From: Halobacteria archaeon HArc-gm2
Lineage (GTDB): Archaea; Halobacteriota; Halobacteria; Halobacteriales; Haloarculaceae
Direction: 5' to 3'
DNA: 64,000 bases
NCBI GenBank assembly: GCA_025517465.1
Contig: JAOPKE010000005.1
Span: 124,001 to 188,000, forward strand
Made by a program: the position numbers and the translations under genes. How positions within the stretch are numbered: the stretch's first letter is position 1; every line of letters begins with the position of its first letter. The notes beneath the pieces are model-generated. The model was not told the DNA's origin. It searched no databases and saw nothing but the letters and a program-made list of their open reading frames with translations. Positions 34,147 to 42,404 of this stretch are shown here, one piece after another.

Positions 34147-34332
34147 ATGATACAAGCAAGCACAACTGACATCGATGCGTTCATAGACGACAACTTCATG
34201 CCAGATTGCCCGATGTGCGATAGCCGATTTAGACAGGCTCGTTCGGGCGACGAAGATGGTGATTGGATTTGCACATCCTGTCCACACTGGGCAGAAGACC
34301 GTGATATCAAGACGATGGTGTTGACGCTCTAA
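34147..34332 (+). CDS. Zinc-ribbon microprotein
   Basis: A 61-residue protein (begins MIQASTTDIDAFI) with a CPMC...CTSC zinc ribbon about 22 residues apart. One of several tiny zinc-ribbon proteins in the element. A TATA-like AAAATACATAA is just upstream. The function is unknown. Confidence 0.55.
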   Translation: MIQASTTDIDAFIDDNFMPDCPMCDSRFRQARSGDEDGDWICTSCPHWAEDRDIKTMVLTL

Positions 34333-34391
34333 TATCGTCGGTAGCGGGCTGTTCCCGTGAACCTCAAACGGCGATTCTTAAGTGAACATTC

Positions 34392-34425
34392 AGGCGTCGC
34401 GGCGGTGAGAACCCGTGCGACGCCT
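34392..34425. terminator. GC-rich hairpin, possible terminator or operator
   Basis: AGGCGTCGC and GCGACGCCT form a perfect 9-base stem with a 16-base loop, followed by TTCTCGCTTT. It lies between the zinc-ribbon gene and the next start. The stem is unusually GC-rich for the element. Confidence 0.5.
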
Positions 34426-34477
34426 TTCTCGCTTTCTGCGGGCAATACCTTTGCACTTCGCTGTACGTATCACATAT

Positions 34478-34663
34478 ATGTCAGAATCAAACACAGGTCC
34501 GTTAATCCATTACCACGGGCACGAGTTCCACGCAATTGACGTAGTACGGGCTGTACAGCATGTTGGCGGAAGCATCGAAGAAGCACGGGCAGCACTGATG
34601 GGCGTCGGATTGACACCCGAACATGCGCACAGAGCCACATATCACCCGGGAGATTCGGAGTGA
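34478..34663 (+). CDS. Small hypothetical protein ending in -PGDSE
   Basis: A 61-residue protein (begins MSESNTGPLIHYHGH). The C-terminal helix-turn-helix-like segment (AIDVVRAVQHVGGSIEEARAAL) could be a UBA-like or HTH fold. The stop TGA is followed directly by the next ATG. The ending -GDSE matches the recurrent tail seen in other genes of the element. Confidence 0.55.
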   Translation: MSESNTGPLIHYHGHEFHAIDVVRAVQHVGGSIEEARAALMGVGLTPEHAHRATYHPGDSE

Positions 34664-34900
34664 ATGGGATTGATGCTTCCTCGCTGCGGGACGCATCACA
34701 TGAGCGAAGATTTGGACATCGACCATCCCGACGCACCCGACTCTGTACCCGATGAAGTGGTAGAATTCGTGCGAGACGCCGATATGCTCACACTTGGCGA
34801 CCTTGATGCATATTTGGACCGAGAACTGACGGTTCGGGCCAGTGCGATTCTGGAGACCGACGCCAATGAACTTCCATCGAAGTATCTCCGCGATTGTTGA
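34664..34900 (+). CDS. Small acidic hypothetical protein
   Basis: A 78-residue acidic protein starting directly after the preceding stop. The true start may be the later ATG at MSEDLDIDHPD. It contains no cysteines other than near the ends and no membrane segment. The function is unknown. Confidence 0.5.
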   Translation: MGLMLPRCGTHHMSEDLDIDHPDAPDSVPDEVVEFVRDADMLTLGDLDAYLDRELTVRASAILETDANELPSKYLRDC

Positions 34901-34955
34901 AGTCCTGAATTGAACCGTTTGAACCCGCTCTACTTTCACTTCCGCTCTGGATGAT

Positions 34956-34977
34956 AGCGGTCTGAATGAAGTGTGTC
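34956..34977 (-). repeat. Dispersed 22-base intergenic motif, copy 1
   Basis: Read on the minus strand this is GACACACTTCATTCAGACCG and two more bases. Copies occur at 43665, 47968, 50763, 50789 and 53040, all between genes of the element. Possible operator for an element-encoded regulator. Confidence 0.6.
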
Positions 34978-35031
34978 ATTCTGAGTCGATACCAGCGATA
35001 AACATGAATAGCAGGGCTATCAGTCCCGACT

Positions 35032-35490
35032 ATGGACAAACCAGACTGGGCACAAATAGTTCAGGTGATGTACCGAGTCTCACCTACGGAGCCAAACACC
35101 AGCATCGACGAAGACCACCCATTCGTAACGAAGACAGATTTGGACGTAGAGAGGGCTTCAGAAGCCGCAGAATCCATCGAATCGTGGGGTCTTCTCAATC
35201 GGTACGAGTCTCGGATTGAAGACATCAATGAAGAGACAGGGGAACAAGAACCGATGATATCAGAATATACTCTCACACCCGATGGGTTCGAAGTAGCTCA
35301 CGAACGGGAGCTTGCCAGTCGAAATAACGATATCAACCAGTCACTAGTCTTCTTGACTTTTGTATTGGTCATTGCCCAGCTCATCGGTGTAACGCCTATA
35401 AGCGACGCAGCGAAGCTATTCATAGGATTTATGATACTGCTTTTGATGGTCGTTGTGATTTGGAAGACCGATTTGCTGTCAGAATACTGA
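35032..35490 (+). CDS. Winged-helix-like protein with two C-terminal membrane segments
   Basis: A 152-residue protein. Residues 1-~95 look like a winged helix (AEPNTSID...SWGLLNRYES...YTLTPDGFEVAHE). Residues ~105-145 contain two hydrophobic segments (SLVFLTFVLVIAQLIGV and LFIGFMILLLMVVVIW). It may be a membrane-tethered regulator. The function is unknown. Confidence 0.6.
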   Translation: MDKPDWAQIVQVMYRVSPTEPNTSIDEDHPFVTKTDLDVERASEAAESIESWGLLNRYESRIEDINEETGEQEPMISEYTLTPDGFEVAHERELASRNNDINQSLVFLTFVLVIAQLIGVTPISDAAKLFIGFMILLLMVVVIWKTDLLSEY

Positions 35491-35611
35491 CTGTCTCCGT
35501 CTTACCAACGCCACCCCTACCCTCTGGACGTTGAGCAGACGCTCTATATCCTCAATTCCAACAGTTCGAACCGAGGACTTAAGCACCTATCAATGATATT
35601 ATACGATACAT

Positions 35612-35770
35612 ATGACAATCGAACGTCAATTGTATTTGGACGAATTGCAGGAACAGTTCGGAATGCCAGAAGAGGAAGCCGAACTCACACTAGAAACCGC
35701 CGAACTGAACAAGAACGTAGACCGACTCCGAGTTCATCTCGGATTGTCTGAAGACGGTGAGAAGCGATGA
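35612..35770 (+). CDS. 52-residue helical microprotein
   Basis: First of a run of overlapping micro-genes. The protein is charged and helical (begins MTIERQLYLDELQEQ). A TATA-like TGATATTATACG lies ~25 bases upstream. It ends EDGEKR, and its stop overlaps the next start (ATGA). The function is unknown. Confidence 0.5.
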   Translation: MTIERQLYLDELQEQFGMPEEEAELTLETAELNKNVDRLRVHLGLSEDGEKR

Positions 35771-35904
35771 TTGGAATCCTTGAGATTGCGGCAGGGATTG
35801 TAATTGGAGGAATTCTCCTTGCTGTACTCCCATACGTAGTGTTTGGTCTGCTGTATGTAGGATTGGTCGCATGTGCTGCTCTCGTTGAAGGTGATTCTGC
35901 ATGA
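35767..35904 (+). CDS. 45-residue membrane microprotein ending in -VEGDSA
   Basis: Starts within the ATGA overlap with the previous gene. It is almost entirely one long hydrophobic stretch (MIGILEIAAGIVIGGILL and onward) and ends VEGDSA. The GGTGAT of the last codons lies ~10 bases before the next ATG and can serve as its ribosome binding site. Confidence 0.5.
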   Translation: MIGILEIAAGIVIGGILLAVLPYVVFGLLYVGLVACAALVEGDSA

Positions 35905-36137
35905 TTACAGGACTCGCTATCGGTATCGGGGTAACGGTCGTCGCGGTCGTCTGGCTCACAAAGACAATCTACCAGTGTCCCGAATGCCATTACAGCAATG
36001 ACTGGGACCACGTGACTAGTGTGACTGCCGAAGCTCCATACTGCCCCTACTGCGGAGAACACACCGAGGTCGATGGAACGAAGTTCGAACGACTTGGACG
36101 GCGACTTCGGTTCAGCAAGGGTGAAGAAGATGTCTGA
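35901..36137 (+). CDS. Membrane-anchored zinc-ribbon microprotein
   Basis: A 78-residue protein. An N-terminal helix (residues ~3-20) is followed by a CPEC...CPYC ribbon (residues ~26-52) and a basic tail. It overlaps both neighbours by ATGA-type junctions. It is the clearest membrane-tethered zinc ribbon in the set. Confidence 0.55.
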   Translation: MITGLAIGIGVTVVAVVWLTKTIYQCPECHYSNDWDHVTSVTAEAPYCPYCGEHTEVDGTKFERLGRRLRFSKGEEDV

Positions 36138-36264
36138 TACCGTTACGCCTGACGACCTCGCACTCCTCGCACGCTCGGAAGGTGCGTCGATGCAGTTAGC
36201 AGAACGGTTAGCAGAACGGTACCGTGCCCATCTTGAAGCCGCACGAACAGGTGGTTCGGCGTGA
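36130..36264 (+). CDS. 44-residue helical microprotein
   Basis: Begins MSDTVTPDDLALLARSEG and overlaps the end of the preceding gene by 8 bases. It forms a single amphipathic helical hairpin. Its stop overlaps the GTG start of the next gene. The function is unknown. Confidence 0.45.
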   Translation: MSDTVTPDDLALLARSEGASMQLAERLAERYRAHLEAARTGGSA

Positions 36265-36419
36265 AGAATGCAACAACCTTCGAAACCCGAGAGTTCGTCA
36301 TCGCTATCGCTTCCATCGCGGTAGTCGGCCCACTCGCGCTGAAGGTGACTGGTGATGTCAACCTCGCAGGATGGATAATCCTCGCCGTCGGCGTCGCCGC
36401 AATGTTCCTTACCGATTGA
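36261..36419 (+). CDS. 52-residue two-span membrane microprotein
   Basis: GTG start in a GTGA overlap. The helices are at EFVIAIASIAVVGPLAL and AGWIILAVGVAAMFL. It ends the run of five coupled micro-genes (35612-36419). The function is unknown. Confidence 0.45.
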   Translation: MKNATTFETREFVIAIASIAVVGPLALKVTGDVNLAGWIILAVGVAAMFLTD

Positions 36420-36442
36420 CTCACTCGGCGCTCTTGCTAATT

Positions 36443-36937
36443 CTACGTAGTTCGAAGACGGTCTGTTCGCGGTTCGTAGACTTCCCCTTTCTGCTTCAAC
36501 TGTAGAAGCTCGTCTTTGGCATCATCCATCGACATACCGAGGTATTCCGCAAGATAGAGAACTTTATCCTCAGGAGCGCCCTCGTCGTGCTGGCTCTCCA
36601 GCTTACTAATCAAGCCCTTCAGGTTCTGAATTCTCTCCCGCTGGTCGTCGAACATCGAATCATCGATATCGTATTCCTCACGGATGTCCTTGATGACGAT
36701 TTCCGACCCATCCACGGATACGAAGAATGGTGGGTCCAGACGCTTGCTAATACGACCTGTTATCTCTTCGACCGGGAGGCTGGCACTGAACAACCCTTCA
36801 TCAAGGTCGTAGCTGACGTTGGCTGCGCTTCGTTCGATGGCATCATTGACAATCTCGTTGATTTCGTCGGCCATCGAATCCAAGGTCTCGTCAACTTCGG
36901 TGAGTTGCTCGTGGACTTCTTCGAACTGTTCCGCCAT
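36443..36937 (-). CDS. Coiled-coil protein with C-terminal winged helix
   Basis: A 164-residue protein. Residues 1-~40 form a charged coiled coil (EQFEEVHEQLTEVDETLDSM). A central beta region follows. The last ~60 residues (YLAEYLGMSMDDAKDELLQLKQKG) resemble an MCM-type winged helix. A strong ribosome binding site (AAGGTGATGGGAGG) precedes the ATG on the minus strand. It may be a DNA-binding regulator or replication accessory. Confidence 0.6.
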   Translation of the reverse strand: MAEQFEEVHEQLTEVDETLDSMADEINEIVNDAIERSAANVSYDLDEGLFSASLPVEEITGRISKRLDPPFFVSVDGSEIVIKDIREEYDIDDSMFDDQRERIQNLKGLISKLESQHDEGAPEDKVLYLAEYLGMSMDDAKDELLQLKQKGEVYEPRTDRLRTT

Positions 36938-37118
36938 TGTCCTCCCATCACCTTGGGACACAGTGTCTACGTGCAAGGGTAGAGTCATAAATCGACTAGG
37001 TGAAGAACCGTTTCTTCTCCCCTGATGAAGCAGTTCACCCGATATCCTAACTACTGACGACAGATTCCAATATGTAGTTAGGACAATACTTTTGCCCATT
37101 ACTTACGTAATCTGATAT

Positions 37119-37745
37119 ATGTCTAATACCAAATGGACTGTAGTAGCATTAATCGGATGTCTGGCGATTATAACGATGCTCGGAGGTCTGGCCATCCACC
37201 AACATCAGCAACAGATAGATGACTTGGAGACCGAACTGGATGATACTGAATCGAATGCCAGCGAGCTTGAGACCGAGCTTGATGCCGTAGAATCCGAGAA
37301 TAGTGAACTACGCGAACAAGCCATTCGTGATGACCCGGAGATAGAGAACGTCTCAGCTAGTTGCCACAGAGTTGCAAGTAGCAGTCATGCGTGCAACTAT
37401 ACTGTATCAATATCGGGAGATTACGACCTCTTGTACGTCATCTCGCCTGAGTTTATAGATATCCCGATGAACGCACCAGAAAAAATAGATGACAGTACCT
37501 TCAGCGGGAGAGCGTGGGAGTACACGTATGATGAGTATCGGGAGACAATTGACCGTCACGTCTACACCGTGGACGTGGGTCCTGATGGAGTAGATAGGAT
37601 TAGATATCTCGGGACTATGAAGATGGATTATCGCAATAATCCGTCCCACATAGCATTCGACAAACCGTGCGACCTCAGTCTAGATAGTGAGTTAGAAGCA
37701 TACTGTGATGATTCTCAAACCGAGTTAGAAGGTGATTCTGAATGA
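37119..37745 (+). CDS. Signal-anchored protein with coiled-coil stalk
   Basis: A 208-residue protein. An N-terminal hydrophobic anchor (residues ~5-25) precedes a coiled coil (residues ~30-70, HQQQIDDLETELDDTESN...) and a beta-rich ectodomain with several cysteines. It ends -LEGDSE. The design suggests a surface stalk protein. A TATA-like GATATATG is close to the ATG. The function is unknown. Confidence 0.6.
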   Translation: MSNTKWTVVALIGCLAIITMLGGLAIHQHQQQIDDLETELDDTESNASELETELDAVESENSELREQAIRDDPEIENVSASCHRVASSSHACNYTVSISGDYDLLYVISPEFIDIPMNAPEKIDDSTFSGRAWEYTYDEYRETIDRHVYTVDVGPDGVDRIRYLGTMKMDYRNNPSHIAFDKPCDLSLDSELEAYCDDSQTELEGDSE

Positions 37746-37903
37746 TGAAGGTCTATATCTGGATTGCATTCACGACTATCCAACTCACACTCGCAGTCCA
37801 AAGTTTAGTGGAAGGAGATGTCTTCATGGTAGCATTCGCTAGTGTATTCGCAGTCTTGTCAGGGATGATTGCCTATTCCGAATACAACGGTGAATCCCGA
37901 TGA
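37742..37903 (+). CDS. 53-residue membrane microprotein
   Basis: Overlaps the preceding stop. It has two hydrophobic stretches (YIWIAFTTIQLTLAVQSLV and VFMVAFASVFAVLSGMIAY) and ends NGESR, with GGTGA again serving as the ribosome binding site of the following start. The function is unknown. Confidence 0.5.
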   Translation: MMKVYIWIAFTTIQLTLAVQSLVEGDVFMVAFASVFAVLSGMIAYSEYNGESR

Positions 37904-37977
37904 GCGTCGTCATCACCATCAGTGACGACGGCCACATTGAAGCTCAGGATAACTCCGGGCGGGTTCTGTGGTCGTGA
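37900..37977 (+). CDS. Possible 25-residue peptide
   Basis: ATGA overlap with the preceding gene and a good ribosome binding site. The encoded peptide (begins MSVVITISDDGHIE) would be a beta hairpin. It is at the limit of what can be supported. Confidence 0.25.
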   Translation: MSVVITISDDGHIEAQDNSGRVLWS

Positions 37978-38022
37978 AAGGTCGAACCCCAATTTGATAA
38001 GGATGCTTGTCAAGTGCCAATT

Positions 38023-38187
38023 ATGGTTGACGAACCACCGCTACAACACATAATCCAAGCTGCCGAGTACATGGGTGTCTTAGAGACAGAATTCGATATC
38101 ACAGCACCAGAAGAGAAAGAAGCTGTTGCGATGTTCTATCTTGGAGACCAACTCAGTCGGATAGCAGATTCTATGGAAGACAATTAA
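38023..38187 (+). CDS. 54-residue acidic helical microprotein
   Basis: Begins MVDEPPLQHIIQAAEYMG and is followed by an acidic helix. A TATA-like TTTGATAAG lies ~30 bases upstream. No family is recognised. Confidence 0.45.
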   Translation: MVDEPPLQHIIQAAEYMGVLETEFDITAPEEKEAVAMFYLGDQLSRIADSMEDN

Positions 38188-38282
38188 CTGAACCTACGTA
38201 CATCCGCCCTTGGTGGCCGTAGTATACTAAGGAAATCGTTTCGGACGATATCTATTTAGCAAATGCCGGAGCGAGCGCGAAT

Positions 38283-38384
38283 GTGGACATACTCAAGTGG
38301 ATAATCGCGGCAGGAAGTACAGCTATGATGACTGCAGCCCTTCTCTGGGTTCTGGATATTGCCCTGCCTACATTCGCAGTCTGA
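38283..38384 (+). CDS. Possible 33-residue membrane peptide
   Basis: A GTG-started frame encoding one hydrophobic helix (LKWIIAAGSTAMMTAALLWV). The upstream sequence has a TATA-like CTATTTAGC. No better frame exists here. Weak support. Confidence 0.25.
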   Translation: MDILKWIIAAGSTAMMTAALLWVLDIALPTFAV

Positions 38385-38391
38385 TTTGCTG

Positions 38392-38769
38392 TCAGAAATC
38401 CTCAATAGAAGACTGTTCCCTGACTCGCTCAAACACGCCAACATCGAGTCTCTCCTTCAGCTCCGACTCTTTGACTTCTTCAATCTCAGCGTCCGAGTTT
38501 CTGACATCCCATTCTTCCGATGATTGGTATCGCACCCGGTACTCCCAATATGGCTCTGCCTTTGGAGTGAATCCATCGGGAGCAGCAGTAGCTGGACGGA
38601 TATGGCCAGTGCTGATTATCTCGGCAAAATCTGGCTTTCCCTCTAAAGTCACGCGGAAGACCTCTCCCACATTGAAGTCTCCCCCGATGAACTCTGCTGG
38701 GTCTTCCAACGGGTTCACCTCCTCTTCCCCATCCTCGGTCATGGGTCGATGTAGAACAGGCTGGGCCAT
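38392..38769 (-). CDS. Hypothetical protein
   Basis: A 125-residue acidic protein (begins MAQPVLHRPMTEDGEEE) with a beta-rich middle and a charged C-terminal helix. It has no cysteines or membrane segments. It is divergent from the membrane protein at 38832, and the shared gap carries a TATA-like TATTAATTTG for this gene. The function is unknown. Confidence 0.6.
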   Translation of the reverse strand: MAQPVLHRPMTEDGEEEVNPLEDPAEFIGGDFNVGEVFRVTLEGKPDFAEIISTGHIRPATAAPDGFTPKAEPYWEYRVRYQSSEEWDVRNSDAEIEEVKESELKERLDVGVFERVREQSSIEDF

Positions 38770-38831
38770 AATACTTTGAGGGGCAAATTAATAGTGAAAT
38801 GCTTTTATATTGACTCCAAGGTGCTTCCATC

Positions 38832-39575
38832 ATGGCAAGCTCCCTGTTGGCAACTCTTTTTGATGTAGTCTTTCTGTTGATTGCATCTGCCATTTTTGGT
38901 CTATTGGCGTACGGAGTCTTCAAACTCGCAAACCGTCATATGGAAATTAATCCGAAGAGGGAACTGCTACTTGTCGTCGTGGGTGGGATTCTCGGTAGTC
39001 TTGCATTCACCATCATCAGTCCATTTGTCGTGCCTCCCATCCAATCCGCACAAGCGGACTTGCGAGCGCCTAACCCTGATATGTCCATTGAATACACCGA
39101 AGATATTCCTGAGGACTACTATCGGGTCTACGATATCCCGAGGAACGGTAGCGGTTATGTATTTTATCGCGTCGAAATTGCGAATCCAAGTAATTACGTT
39201 CTGCAAAGCTTCGATGTCTCGTTGGCATTCAATGGATGCGTCGATGACGTTGGACTAGATTACTTGGACCGACCGACAGCATCAGCTCTGGGGATACGTG
39301 ATACTCTCGTCATGCAACAGGATTTTCCCGAGAGTGAAATAAGGCGCTGTACTCGGAATTTCCACGTTAAGAATTTAGAGCCCCAACAAGTGGTCAGTCT
39401 CTATTATCTCGTAGATACAACGCCCGAAGAGGAAGTTACCGTCCGGACGAGTGGTGCTCCTTCATCTAATGGGACGGTGCTAATCGGACATCGATACTAC
39501 TGGAACTTCCGAGGCCAATTAGATGCTGAAGGTCACGACCCTCAGTACAGGAACGCATCTGAGATATCGTCTTGA
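38832..39575 (+). CDS. Membrane protein with beta-rich ectodomain
   Basis: A 247-residue protein. Two N-terminal hydrophobic helices (residues ~5-32 and ~44-66) precede a ~170-residue polar beta-rich domain (YYRVYDIPRNGSGYVFYRVEI...). It has cysteines near residues 138 and 173. Probably extracytoplasmic. The function is unknown. Confidence 0.6.
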   Translation: MASSLLATLFDVVFLLIASAIFGLLAYGVFKLANRHMEINPKRELLLVVVGGILGSLAFTIISPFVVPPIQSAQADLRAPNPDMSIEYTEDIPEDYYRVYDIPRNGSGYVFYRVEIANPSNYVLQSFDVSLAFNGCVDDVGLDYLDRPTASALGIRDTLVMQQDFPESEIRRCTRNFHVKNLEPQQVVSLYYLVDTTPEEEVTVRTSGAPSSNGTVLIGHRYYWNFRGQLDAEGHDPQYRNASEISS

Positions 39576-39596
39576 CTGCCCAATACTAACGAGAAA

Positions 39597-40181
39597 TTAG
39601 ACTTCGGAGGGGTCTACGCCTTCTATATTATGTTGTTCTACGAACTTGCTTGTAGACGTTGTATGTAACTCCCTCAACCTTGTCAAGACTGCATCCGTAC
39701 GTTCACGGACTACCACAGAGTCAGCAGATGGTATCTCCAAGTATATCCCACTCTCATCTACTCTGGAGACGGTTACACCTTCCACCTCATTTAGCGTTCT
39801 TTTGATTCCAGAGTACGCTTTTTCTTTCGTGAATACTCGGTTATCAGAGTGAACCCTTCCAGCTTTATTTAGTGTCCTAGTGAAGAGGTCTAATGGTTTA
39901 TTTGCTGATGCTGGATTCCTTCCCTCTTGGTAATATTTCAATAGTACTGTTGATTTGCCTTTTAGGAGAGGAAAGTACTCTACGTTGTGGAGAATGGGCT
40001 TCAGCTTCTCTCTATGAAATTCCACGTCTTCTAGTTGCTCCAGCGATTCACGAATACTGGTTCTGGTTTGGAAGATTTGAGAGCTAAAGCTAAGGACGGC
40101 AGTGGTAATCAAAAGCAGGCTATTGAATATCGTAAGCCCGTTCGTTTGAATGAACGAGATTACCCCGTCAATCCACGTCAT
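39597..40181 (-). CDS. Membrane-anchored hypothetical protein
   Basis: A 194-residue protein. One N-terminal hydrophobic segment (residues ~12-34) is followed by a coiled-coil stretch (~40-60) and a basic alpha/beta domain. It faces the + strand membrane gene tail-to-tail. The function is unknown. Confidence 0.55.
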   Translation of the reverse strand: MTWIDGVISFIQTNGLTIFNSLLLITTAVLSFSSQIFQTRTSIRESLEQLEDVEFHREKLKPILHNVEYFPLLKGKSTVLLKYYQEGRNPASANKPLDLFTRTLNKAGRVHSDNRVFTKEKAYSGIKRTLNEVEGVTVSRVDESGIYLEIPSADSVVVRERTDAVLTRLRELHTTSTSKFVEQHNIEGVDPSEV

Positions 40182-40313
40182 CTTACGATGGCATTCTGTG
40201 GATATGGAATCAGTGTTCTGGTGAAGGTCGAGTACGCCGAAGCCCCTTCGTCGAAGAATCCACCAAGTGCAGCTATGGAGTAGGCATTAGTACCTCTGAG
40301 TTAATTCCCGGTC

Positions 40314-40622
40314 ATGGGCTGGTTTGACAATCTGAAGATGGACATCTGGTTCAAGGCAGTAACATATCTTGGAGGAGTCATCGTACTTCTATCTCTTACT
40401 GTCCCTATGCGTGTATTGTCGAATGACGTGTGGTCCTTACTCGGGTTTGGTCTGTTCACATTCGGAATGGGTCGCTGGAAGAACCACAAAACCCACTCAC
40501 AACCCGTCCCCGGGGGGTACATGACTTGGCAAGACCGAAACACCGACTACCTCGGTATTCTGCTTGAGGTAACAGGAGTGGTATTGGTTTTGCTGGCGAT
40601 ATGGCAAATTATTGGATTCTAA
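40314..40622 (+). CDS. Three-span membrane protein
   Basis: A 102-residue protein (begins MGWFDNLKMDIW). Hydrophobic segments at ~12-29, ~37-51 and ~80-100. It ends convergently, 2 bases from the end of the next minus-strand gene. The function is unknown. Confidence 0.55.
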   Translation: MGWFDNLKMDIWFKAVTYLGGVIVLLSLTVPMRVLSNDVWSLLGFGLFTFGMGRWKNHKTHSQPVPGGYMTWQDRNTDYLGILLEVTGVVLVLLAIWQIIGF

Positions 40623-40624
40623 AC

Positions 40625-40939
40625 CTACTCGTCTTCCTCCAATTTACGGTCAAGAATCAATATGAGGATTCGTTTGCCAGCCCATTCTTCGGTTCCGATA
40701 TTGATTCCTCCATCCTTCTGAACGTATGATTGAACCCGTTTCTTGTGTTTCTGGCTGTATGTCGTCGTTTTGAGTTGCCCTCTGTCTTCCATTGGTACCC
40801 AAGCAACAAGGTGGTGTCCGTACTTGCTTTCTACACCTGCCCAGCCCTTTCCAGACACTTCATCAATTCCGAAATCGACGATATCGGCATCAATTTCCCT
40901 ATCAAACCTTGGTTCAAGGTCGTGGCTTACGTTTGGCAT
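40625..40939 (-). CDS. Hypothetical basic/acidic small protein
   Basis: A 104-residue protein (begins MPNVSHDLEPRFDREID). The beta-rich fold includes KGWAGVESKYGHHLVAW and a C-terminal hydrophobic strand (ILILILDRK). The start could be further upstream at 41062, but the ATG chosen has the better fit. The function is unknown. Confidence 0.5.
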   Translation of the reverse strand: MPNVSHDLEPRFDREIDADIVDFGIDEVSGKGWAGVESKYGHHLVAWVPMEDRGQLKTTTYSQKHKKRVQSYVQKDGGINIGTEEWAGKRILILILDRKLEEDE

Positions 40940-41106
40940 CGTTCCACTTGACACAGAATAGAGATGTATTATTAAAGCTGGTGGTTCTGTAGATTTCCCG
41001 TAAAACGCAGTATTCGGCACGTTGTAGAATTTCCAGTAGTATATTCTCAGAATGCATCTCACTGGTCGGCGAAGAACCTTTGCACGATGTATACTTTATC
41101 TTACAT

Positions 41107-41610
41107 ATGGTCGAAATTACAGAGACTGAAAAAGAGATAATGGACAGTTCTGATGATGAACTCCTCACCGCGATGTATGAGGCGCCTGAAGACAACCTCT
41201 ACGCAGTAATTGAGTATCTTCGAAGGCAGAACAATCCTGACCGACACGTCTTGAACGAGTTGAAGAATATCCACTACTCGCTTCGTGAAAACGGTGAACC
41301 CTTCCTTGGTGAAACAGATGTCAAGAACCTCAAACACCACCTGCAGAGGAAGGTCGTAGTCAAGTCGCTGGCAGGCTCCCCGCTCGTCACCAGCCACACT
41401 GACGACGAGACCGAGAACCCGTGGTCGTACTTAGACGACTACGCGCTGACGGGGAAACCTGAGAGTATCAAGGCCGCCGACCGACACCGGGACGAACTCA
41501 TCGACGAGCTTGACAGGATGGTCTCCTCCGGGCAGGTCGCCACCACTGCCCGTCTCGTCTCATTTGCGAAGGATATCAACCGAGAACGCACCGACGTTGA
41601 CTCACGATGA
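41107..41610 (+). CDS. Hypothetical helical protein
   Basis: A 167-residue acidic, helical protein (begins MVEITETEKEIMDSSDDE). A winged-helix-like middle (SLRENGEPFLGETDVKNL) may bind DNA. It is followed by a coupled gene (ATGA overlap). A TATA-like GTATACTTTATC lies just upstream. Its codons are GC-richer toward the 3' end, suggesting a mosaic origin. Confidence 0.55.
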   Translation: MVEITETEKEIMDSSDDELLTAMYEAPEDNLYAVIEYLRRQNNPDRHVLNELKNIHYSLRENGEPFLGETDVKNLKHHLQRKVVVKSLAGSPLVTSHTDDETENPWSYLDDYALTGKPESIKAADRHRDELIDELDRMVSSGQVATTARLVSFAKDINRERTDVDSR

Positions 41611-41864
41611 CGACTCACATCGACCACGCCTTCGGACCGCATCGAACCCCGAGGTACGAACTGGGTGCCGAGTTCGTGTGTGACTCAACCGAAACGCGCT
41701 GGCTGGTGCGCCGACGCTACTGGAACCCCGACGCAGACAACCCATCGCACTCGTGGGAATACGCACTCATCAGCGAGGAACTCAACGAGACGCAGGTCAG
41801 CGGGTTCGACTTGTCGGTCAACTACTCCCGAACCGGTCACGAAGAAGGTGATTCCGATGTGTAG
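41607..41864 (+). CDS. Hypothetical protein ending in -EEGDSDV
   Basis: An 85-residue protein (begins MTTHIDHAFGPHRTPRYE). The beta-rich core (EFVCDSTETRWLVRRRYW) resembles small SH3-like folds. The last codons contain GGTGATTCCG, which overlaps the start of the poly-Cys gene. The function is unknown. Confidence 0.5.
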   Translation: MTTHIDHAFGPHRTPRYELGAEFVCDSTETRWLVRRRYWNPDADNPSHSWEYALISEELNETQVSGFDLSVNYSRTGHEEGDSDV

Positions 41865-42009
41865 GTGCTGTTGCTGCTGTTGTTCCTGCCCTCACCCATG
41901 GTGGGACTGGGCGTACGCACAGAGCTTCAGCACGAGTGATTACGAAGAGGACGTTGAAGACCTATTGGCATACATCGAGTCCAACGTCGTCGAAGGTGAG
42001 AGGCAATGA
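41857..42009 (+). CDS. Poly-cysteine microprotein
   Basis: A 50-residue protein starting MCRCCCCCCSCPHPWWDW: eight of the first eleven residues are cysteine. An acidic helix follows (YEEDVEDLLAYIESN). The start has the GGTGAT ribosome binding site within the upstream gene, and the end couples to the next gene by ATGA, so translation is likely. The cysteine cluster could bind metal, be lipidated or be a redox centre. No known family fits. Confidence 0.55.
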   Translation: MCRCCCCCCSCPHPWWDWAYAQSFSTSDYEEDVEDLLAYIESNVVEGERQ

Positions 42010-42296
42010 TTGACTGGTTCACCAGCTTGCCCGCTGGCCAGCAGGTCGGGATGTTACTGGTCGGGTTCATCGGCTTCCTCGCCACTACCGCGATATTCCA
42101 GAAGTACAAGCGGTACGAATCATACGACGAGTACGAGCAAGCGAGTGGTGTTGCTATTACATCGCTCGGAGGGATATTCGCCGCCTATTACGGGCATGGT
42201 GCTGGCGGAAGTGGTGTGTATGCCATCATCGTCATCGCCGCTTTGCTCGTTATCGGGGGGAAAGCAAGTGGTAGGATGGAGTCTGCGAAGAGATAG
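42006..42296 (+). CDS. Small membrane protein
   Basis: A 96-residue protein (begins MIDWFTSLPAGQQ) with hydrophobic segments at ~12-30 and ~50-86. It is coupled to the poly-Cys gene. It ends about 110 bases before the TIR gene, which has its own promoter. The function is unknown. Confidence 0.55.
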   Translation: MIDWFTSLPAGQQVGMLLVGFIGFLATTAIFQKYKRYESYDEYEQASGVAITSLGGIFAAYYGHGAGGSGVYAIIVIAALLVIGGKASGRMESAKR

Positions 42297-42404
42297 TCAG
42301 CTTGGGTTTCTTCTCTCAGATGTCGTTTTTAAGGTCTGAAACTCCCGAATTCGTAATCATTTGGTAATAAAAATTTATTCACTTACCCGCCAGTAGATAT
42401 CTAC

